Assembly: GCA_964532865.1 (NCBI GenBank) | Contig: CAZHJA010000030.1 | Coordinates: 1-10,360 of the forward strand | Direction: 5' to 3' | DNA from: CAZHJA01 sp964532865 | Lineage (GTDB): Bacteria; Patescibacteriota; Microgenomatia; UBA1406; GWC2-37-13 | DNA length: 10,360 bases | In this document: one piece after another, positions 6,687 through 10,360 of the stretch | Layout: each line of letters begins with the position of its first letter | Numbering within the stretch: position 1 is the first letter of the stretch | The notes under the pieces: model-generated | Seen by the model: the letters and a program-made list of their open reading frames with translations, nothing else | What the model was told of the DNA's origin: nothing | The model's database searches: none | Program-made: the position numbers and the translations under genes

Positions 6687-8864
6687 ATGGAGTGGATTTT
6701 ATTTTCTTTAAAATGGTATTTTCCTCTTTTGATAATAAGCATTATCTTTTTGCCTTTAACTCAAAGAATATTCAAAAAGTTTCCATTTGACAATGGATAT
6801 GCTTTTTCTAAAGTTATTGCTATTCTTTTTTTAAGTTATTCTGTTTTTACTGCAGGAGTTTTTAAAATCTTACCATTTAACAGAGAGTGCCTTTTCCTTT
6901 TACTTTCTGTATTTGCTTTAATAAATTATTTAATAATAAAGGTAAATAAAGAAAGGGTAAAAAAGATTTACTTAATAATTATTTTTGAAGAATTATTGTT
7001 TTTAGTATCTCTTATCTTCTGGACATTTATAAGAGGACAAGAACCTTCAATACATGGGTTAGAAAAATTTATGGATTTTGGATTTATTAATTCAATTTTA
7101 CGTTCAAAATATTTTCCTCCAAAAGATATATGGCTTGCTGGAAATTCAATTAATTATTACTACTTTGGTCACCTTACTGCGGCAGTATTAATTAAACTTA
7201 CAAAAATAAAGGCGGCAATAGGCTATAATCTAATTCTCTCTTCCATTTTTGCTTTATCAATTACACAAGTATTTTCACTTGTTGCAAATATTACTGCAAC
7301 TTATGCAAAAAAGGTAAAAAATAAATTAAAATTTGCAGTGTTTGGATTAATAGGTTCATTTATAGTAAATCTTGGAGGGAATCTTCACACAATATATCTT
7401 TTTACATCAGGATATCCAAATGAAAAACCTATTCCTTTTTGGAAGATTCTTTCTACTTATAATCCAACAAAATATTGGTATCCAAATGCAACAAGATTTA
7501 TTCCTTTTACAATCCATGAATTTCCAATATATTCATATATAGTAGCAGATCTTCATGGACATGTATTTGATATTCCATTTGTACTTCTTACCTTGGCAAT
7601 ATTATTTAAGTTTTTTACAAGCTTTAGAAATGAAAACAATAAAGAAGAAAATAAGACAAATTTTCTTAACTCAATTTATAATAGCTTGTCAGATAAAAAG
7701 TGCTTAACAACTACAGTATTTCTTGGTTTTCTTACTGCCACCCATTATATGACAAATGCATTTGATGGACCAATATATATTTTGCTCATAATAATTCTCT
7801 TTTTTATTATCTTCAGATTGTCATATAAATTGATTATTAATCTTTTAATTTTATTCATTTCATTTTTATTGTTTTCTATCCCGTTTTCAATAAATTTCTC
7901 TCCATTTGTATCAGCAATAGGAGTTAACTGCGCTGCTGACTTTTTAACAAAAATAGGAAAAATCGGTCCTTTTATTTTTGAAAAGGGAAACTGTCAAACA
8001 TCTTTGTTTTGGATGCTTATTGTACTGTGGGGATTTTTTTGGATTAACTTTATATTGTTTTTAATTGTTGATTTATTAAGAAATAGAAAAAAATCAAAAG
8101 ATTTGCTTTTAAATCAAACACAAAAAAATGTAAATCGTTTTATTCTTGTTCTTTTCTCATTTGGAACAGCTCTTTTAATAATTCCTGAGTTTTTTTACAT
8201 AAAAGACATTTATCCCGCACATTTTAGAGCAAATACTATGTTTAAGTTAGGCTACCAGGCATTTATAATAATGGGAATTGCTTCGGCATATACTTTTTAT
8301 AAAATTAAGCTTTTGAAAAAAACAAAAGGTTTTGTCCTTAGCTTTATTTTTATTTTCTTTTTCTCTTTAACTGCGCTTTATCCCTTTTTAGCAACCCCTT
8401 CATATTATGGAATGCTTAAAAAGCCTGTTGAGTTGGATGGAACAAAATGGCTTAATCAGACATATCCTGAAGATAAACAAATTATTGACTATTTAAATAA
8501 AAATGTTAGTGATCAACCTGTTGTACTTGAAGCACAAGGAGATTCATATACTGATTATCAACGAATTTCTGCATATACAGGACTTCCAACTATTGCTGGA
8601 TGGTGGGTACATGAGTGGCTTTGGAGAGGGTCTTCAGATGTTGTAGGAATAATTATTCCTGATATTGTTAATATCTACGAATCAGATGACATCCAATTAA
8701 CAAAAAAACTAATAAAAAAATATAATGTAAAATATGTTGTTGTATCTGGGCTTGAAAAAGAAAAATATTTAAACTTAAATGAAAACAAGTTTAATAAAAT
8801 AGGTAAGAATATTTTCAAAACTGACAATAGTCTTGGTGCTTTGTATCAAGTAAATTTTGAATGA
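6687..8864 (+). CDS. DUF2298 (YYY) multi-pass membrane protein, putative GT-C-like
   Basis: A 725-residue integral membrane protein with about a dozen hydrophobic segments over residues 1-570 and a soluble C-terminal part (about 585-725). It matches the family known as the Chloroflexi/archaeal YYY membrane domain. Conserved features are G-Q-E-P (117-120), E-K-F-M-D (126-130), P-P-K-D-I-W-L-A-G then I-N-Y-Y-Y-F-G-H (155-162), A-D-L-H-G-H-V (287-293), E501 and D507 before R-A-N-T-M-F-K (514-520), and in the tail S-Y-T-D-Y-Q-R-I-S, T-G-L-P-T, H-E-W-L-W-R-G and a final Y-V-V-V-S-G-L-E. The acidic residues in the first outer loop resemble those of GT-C glycosyltransferases that use lipid-linked sugars, but the reaction of this family is unproven. 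A perfect -10 lies just upstream and a hairpin follows 64 bases after the TGA stop. It appears to be transcribed alone. Confidence 0.9.
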   Translation: MEWILFSLKWYFPLLIISIIFLPLTQRIFKKFPFDNGYAFSKVIAILFLSYSVFTAGVFKILPFNRECLFLLLSVFALINYLIIKVNKERVKKIYLIIIFEELLFLVSLIFWTFIRGQEPSIHGLEKFMDFGFINSILRSKYFPPKDIWLAGNSINYYYFGHLTAAVLIKLTKIKAAIGYNLILSSIFALSITQVFSLVANITATYAKKVKNKLKFAVFGLIGSFIVNLGGNLHTIYLFTSGYPNEKPIPFWKILSTYNPTKYWYPNATRFIPFTIHEFPIYSYIVADLHGHVFDIPFVLLTLAILFKFFTSFRNENNKEENKTNFLNSIYNSLSDKKCLTTTVFLGFLTATHYMTNAFDGPIYILLIIILFFIIFRLSYKLIINLLILFISFLLFSIPFSINFSPFVSAIGVNCAADFLTKIGKIGPFIFEKGNCQTSLFWMLIVLWGFFWINFILFLIVDLLRNRKKSKDLLLNQTQKNVNRFILVLFSFGTALLIIPEFFYIKDIYPAHFRANTMFKLGYQAFIIMGIASAYTFYKIKLLKKTKGFVLSFIFIFFFSLTALYPFLATPSYYGMLKKPVELDGTKWLNQTYPEDKQIIDYLNKNVSDQPVVLEAQGDSYTDYQRISAYTGLPTIAGWWVHEWLWRGSSDVVGIIIPDIVNIYESDDIQLTKKLIKKYNVKYVVVSGLEKEKYLNLNENKFNKIGKNIFKTDNSLGALYQVNFE

Positions 8865-8866
8865 TA

Positions 8867-8895
8867 TTGACAAAATAAATACTTTCTGATACTTT
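8867..8895 (+). promoter_or_regulatory. Candidate promoter inside the 8865-8984 spacer
   Basis: A perfect TTGACA -35 (8867-8872) is followed after 17 bases by TACTTT (8890-8895), preceded by TG one base upstream (8887-8888), which makes an extended -10. The -10 hexamer itself matches only three positions, but these are the most conserved ones (T1, A2, T6). There is no coding frame downstream on this strand before the hairpin at 8929-8982, so it would drive a short non-coding transcript of about 85 bases. Chance occurrence in A+T-rich DNA is possible. Confidence 0.35.
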
Positions 8896-8901
8896 ATACA
8901 T

Positions 8902-8987
8902 AATCTATCTGAACTTGTTCGGATAAAAAAAGAGCATTACTATACGTCGATATCCCTTATGCGATCGATAGTGATGCTCTTTCTTTA
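8902..8987 (+). ncRNA. Candidate small RNA with two hairpins
   Basis: This is inferred from three things lined up on the plus strand: the promoter candidate ending at 8895, a short hairpin at 8907-8924 (7 pairs including one G-U, loop CTTG), and the long hairpin at 8929-8982 followed by TTTCTTT. The loop portion of the long hairpin is clearly richer in G and C than its surroundings, as structured RNAs in A+T-rich genomes often are. I do not recognise an RNA family. The simpler reading is that this is only the shared terminator of two converging genes. Confidence 0.28.
8929..8982. terminator. Bidirectional hairpin terminator between converging genes
   Basis: A 15-base inverted repeat (8929-8943 with 8968-8982, one G-U pair) surrounds a 24-base centre in which CGAT (8948-8951) can pair with ATCG (8964-8967), leaving a 12-base loop. 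On the minus strand the stem ends in a run of seven T (8931-8925), a good intrinsic terminator for the 50-codon gene whose stop codon lies two bases before the stem. On the plus strand it ends in TTTCTTT, a weaker terminator for the DUF2298 gene. Its total length exceeds that of a minimal terminator. Confidence 0.7.
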
Positions 8988-9137
8988 TAAATGATATAAA
9001 GTAACTGGAATCTTAAGATTTTTATTTGATATCTCTTTAAATTGATTTGAAACAAATTTCGCAAATTCTTTTTTATCAAATATTGCTTCTTTTTTATTTT
9101 CAGACTTAGACTTTTTAAACAATGTTTTAATTGCCAT
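8985..9137 (-). CDS. Small basic protein of unknown function, 50 residues
   Basis: I do not recognise this protein. The ATG at 9135-9137 opens 50 codons ending in TAA at 8985-8987. The predicted product is soluble and Lys/Phe-rich: it begins M-A-I-K-T-L-F-K-K, has a charged Ser/Lys/Glu/Asn segment, a central amphipathic stretch likely to be helical (about residues 20-38), and ends I-P-V-T-L-Y-H-L. No membrane segment, Cys or metal-binding motif is seen. Support for a real gene is unusually strong for its size. A TTGACA/TATATT promoter with 17-base spacing sits 6 bases before the ATG, and a terminator hairpin with a T-run starts right after the stop, so the transcript and the reading frame coincide. 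The longer 71-codon frame on the same strand (8957-9172) starts within the -35 element of this promoter and reads through the hairpin, so it is not preferred. Confidence 0.72.
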   Translation of the reverse strand: MAIKTLFKKSKSENKKEAIFDKKEFAKFVSNQFKEISNKNLKIPVTLYHL

Positions 9138-9143
9138 ACCTTT

Positions 9144-9172
9144 AATATAAACAAGAAAACTTCATTTGTCAA
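9144..9172 (-). promoter_or_regulatory. Near-consensus promoter of the 50-codon gene, leaderless
   Basis: On the minus strand a perfect TTGACA (9172-9167) is followed after 17 bases by TATATT (9149-9144, five of six matches). Six bases then lead to the ATG, so the expected transcription start is the A of the start codon or very near it. The intervening AAAGGT resembles a Shine-Dalgarno but lies directly against the ATG, too close to work in the usual way. Confidence 0.7.
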
Positions 9173-9318
9173 GACCTATATAATAATAACACATTACTAT
9201 AAGATAACCTGTAGTATGGTAACATTGAAATATGTTGCTATATCAGCCTGTTATTCTCCATATTTTCTTTGTGGATAAGTAATCTTCTTATTTTAAGAGA
9301 TAAAGTATTTAATTTATG

Positions 9319-9324
9319 TATAAT
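9319..9324 (+). promoter_or_regulatory. -10 box of the EEP-family gene
   Basis: A perfect TATAAT ends 7 bases before the ATG at 9332. This again predicts transcription starting at the start codon and supports choosing this ATG over an in-frame one at 9269, which would lie upstream of the promoter. No clear -35 is seen. The rest of the divergent spacer (9138-9331) holds only the promoter of the small minus-strand gene and short imperfect repeats. Confidence 0.5.
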
Positions 9325-9331
9325 TGAAATT

Positions 9332-10108
9332 ATGGATTTTTCTCTACTTACATATAACCTTTTATATAATAAGGCACATCAACACGTAGACAAAATAGTT
9401 GATAAATACAAACCTGATATTTTTTGCCTTCAAGAAATTCAAAATAGCAAAAAAAGGCTTAAAATTCTTGAAGAAAATGGGTATAAATTAGCTGAATTTT
9501 CAAGCTCTTTTAAAAAATTTGGGAAAATATATGGAGTTGCAACTTATTATAATAAGGATAAATTTAAACTTCTTAATTCTGAGATAATTCTTCTCCCCCG
9601 AGGAGTATATGAGTCATTTCTTCTGCTTTTAAGAACAATGCGCGGAGGAAATAATAGAAGAACTGTATTAAAAACTACATTTAGTCATAAATCAACTTCT
9701 AAAAAAGTTGTTGTATATAACACCCACCTTACTGTTATTGGGGCAAATGGAGTAAGACTTAAACAAATCCAAAAGACATTAAAAGATATTAATATTGATC
9801 CTAAAAACGCTACGATAATTGCAGGAGATTTTAATTATTTTCCATACAGTAGAAAAAAATTGGAAAAACTCATGACTAGACGTGGTCTTAAAGAGGCAAC
9901 AAACAAGATTCCATATACTTTTAATCGTGAAAAGATTAAAAATGAATTACTAAATAAAATTGGAATTAAGTTTTTTCCTTCTGCAACAAATTTAAAGCTT
10001 GATTATATTTTCTTTAAAGGATTAAAAAATCTTAAAACTGAAAAAATTAATGTAAGGTACTCTGATCATTATCCAATTAAGTCGCAGTTTAATATTAATC
10101 ATTCATAA
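9332..10108 (+). CDS. Endonuclease/exonuclease/phosphatase (EEP) family metal-dependent hydrolase
   Basis: This is a 258-residue member of the Mg2+-dependent EEP fold (relatives of exonuclease III, DNase I and sphingomyelinase). The full catalytic set is visible: Asn9 in T-Y-N, Glu35 in L-Q-E-I, His132 in N-T-H-L, Asp166 and Asn168 in G-D-F-N, Asp224 in L-D-Y-I-F and Asp245-His246 in S-D-H-Y-P. The enzyme should therefore be active on a phosphodiester or phosphomonoester. The substrate (DNA, RNA or lipid head group) cannot be told. There is no signal peptide or membrane anchor, so it is likely cytoplasmic. I chose the ATG at 9332 because the fold's first strand begins there (F-S-L-L-T-Y-N) and a consensus -10 lies just upstream. 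An in-frame ATG at 9269 would add 21 residues with no family counterpart. The 3' end overlaps the converging gene by 6 bases. Confidence 0.9.
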   Translation: MDFSLLTYNLLYNKAHQHVDKIVDKYKPDIFCLQEIQNSKKRLKILEENGYKLAEFSSSFKKFGKIYGVATYYNKDKFKLLNSEIILLPRGVYESFLLLLRTMRGGNNRRTVLKTTFSHKSTSKKVVVYNTHLTVIGANGVRLKQIQKTLKDINIDPKNATIIAGDFNYFPYSRKKLEKLMTRRGLKEATNKIPYTFNREKIKNELLNKIGIKFFPSATNLKLDYIFFKGLKNLKTEKINVRYSDHYPIKSQFNINHS

Positions 10109-10348
10109 TTCTTCTTGAATTTTACTTAGCCATTTTTTCACATTGTCTACAATATACTCAAGCTTCTCTTTCTGTTTAGCATGATTTTTTTCGTGTACAT
10201 GACCTCCCATTTCATAGTCAAAAGCATTTTTGGGAACTTTTCCTTTTATTATCGTATGAAGGGCTAAAACAACATATTTTCTTATTATCTCTAATCTACC
10301 TTCTATTTTCATCCTTCTTAATGAAAATTTAACTTTAATATTTTTCAT
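10103..10348 (-). CDS. Unknown small protein, 5' end uncertain
   Basis: I do not recognise a family. The 81 codons from the ATG at 10346-10348 encode a basic, soluble protein. It has an Arg/Lys-rich start, a hydrophobic segment V-V-L-A-L-H (about 26-31), then Y-E-M-G-G-H-V-H-E-K-N-H with three nearby His residues (about 45-56), and a charged, probably helical C-terminus. The His cluster could bind a metal, but nothing proves it. The frame stays open through the four codons up to the window edge, so the true start may lie outside. ATG codon 13 (M-K-I-E-G) is another possible start. It ends in TGA and overlaps the EEP gene's stop tail to tail by 6 bases, as expected in a compact genome. The composition resembles that of its neighbours. 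Confidence 0.6.
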   Translation of the reverse strand: MKNIKVKFSLRRMKIEGRLEIIRKYVVLALHTIIKGKVPKNAFDYEMGGHVHEKNHAKQKEKLEYIVDNVKKWLSKIQEEL

Positions 10349-10360
10349 AAATTTTGCTTT

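Noticed and set aside
8862..8864. Recoding of TGA (as Gly, known in some CPR lineages)
   Set aside because: TGA terminates the DUF2298 protein at its expected end, and none of the conserved genes contains an in-frame TGA.
8911..8920. GAAC-TT-GTTC palindrome resembling an SOS (LexA) box
   Set aside because: The Gram-positive box needs four bases between the half sites; only two are present here, and the symmetry is explained by the hairpin at 8907-8924.
8957..9172. Minus-strand frame of 71 codons
   Set aside because: It starts within the TTGACA element of the promoter at 9144-9172 and runs into the terminator hairpin. The 50-codon frame starting at 9137 fits the signals precisely.

Overview
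This A+T-rich window looks like a chromosomal segment from an uncultured bacterium with a small genome, most likely of the Candidate Phyla Radiation (Patescibacteria), perhaps near Microgenomates. That placement is an inference. It rests on the very tight gene packing, a DUF2298 'YYY' membrane protein, a shortened valyl-tRNA synthetase, ribosomal protein L34/YidC/Jag without an adjacent rnpA, and starts without Shine-Dalgarno sequences. The standard bacterial code fits: TGA ends the DUF2298 gene exactly where that family usually ends, and Trp is encoded by TGG. No mobile element, CRISPR array, tRNA or rRNA was seen.

Layout. Positions 2-400 (+) hold the end of a membrane-anchored DUF192 protein that runs in from the left edge. 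A long minus-strand block follows, transcribed from right to left: valS (6587-4356), rpmH (4322-4188, only 44 codons), yidC (4178-3375), jag/khpB (3349-2849), a doubtful small membrane ORF (2895-2680), gap (2631-1615) and pgk (1614-409). The gaps within it are mostly 0-33 bases, and gap and pgk touch as TAAATG. At 6588-6686 a short divergent spacer separates valS from a large plus-strand DUF2298 gene (6687-8864). Next comes a 120-base spacer with a long hairpin that ends transcription from both sides and may also belong to a small RNA. A 50-codon minus-strand gene (9137-8985) with a near-consensus promoter follows, then a divergent spacer (9138-9331), an endonuclease/exonuclease/phosphatase-family gene (9332-10108, +), and a convergent minus-strand gene of unknown function at the right edge (10348-10103). 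No stretch longer than 300 bases lacks a gene.

How the genes relate. The minus-strand block combines translation (ValRS, L34), membrane-protein insertion (YidC with its usual partner Jag) and two consecutive steps of lower glycolysis (GAPDH then PGK, which together give reducing power and ATP). GAPDH lacks the residues that normally enforce NAD specificity. The right half looks like envelope or accessory functions.

The most useful observations are these. No Shine-Dalgarno sequence was found in front of the genes. Recognisable -10 elements sit only 6-9 bases before several ATGs, implying leaderless mRNAs. A previously uncallable 50-aa leaderless gene sits beside a structured, possibly RNA-coding spacer. 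rnpA is missing from an otherwise classic cluster, and ValRS lacks its usual C-terminal end.
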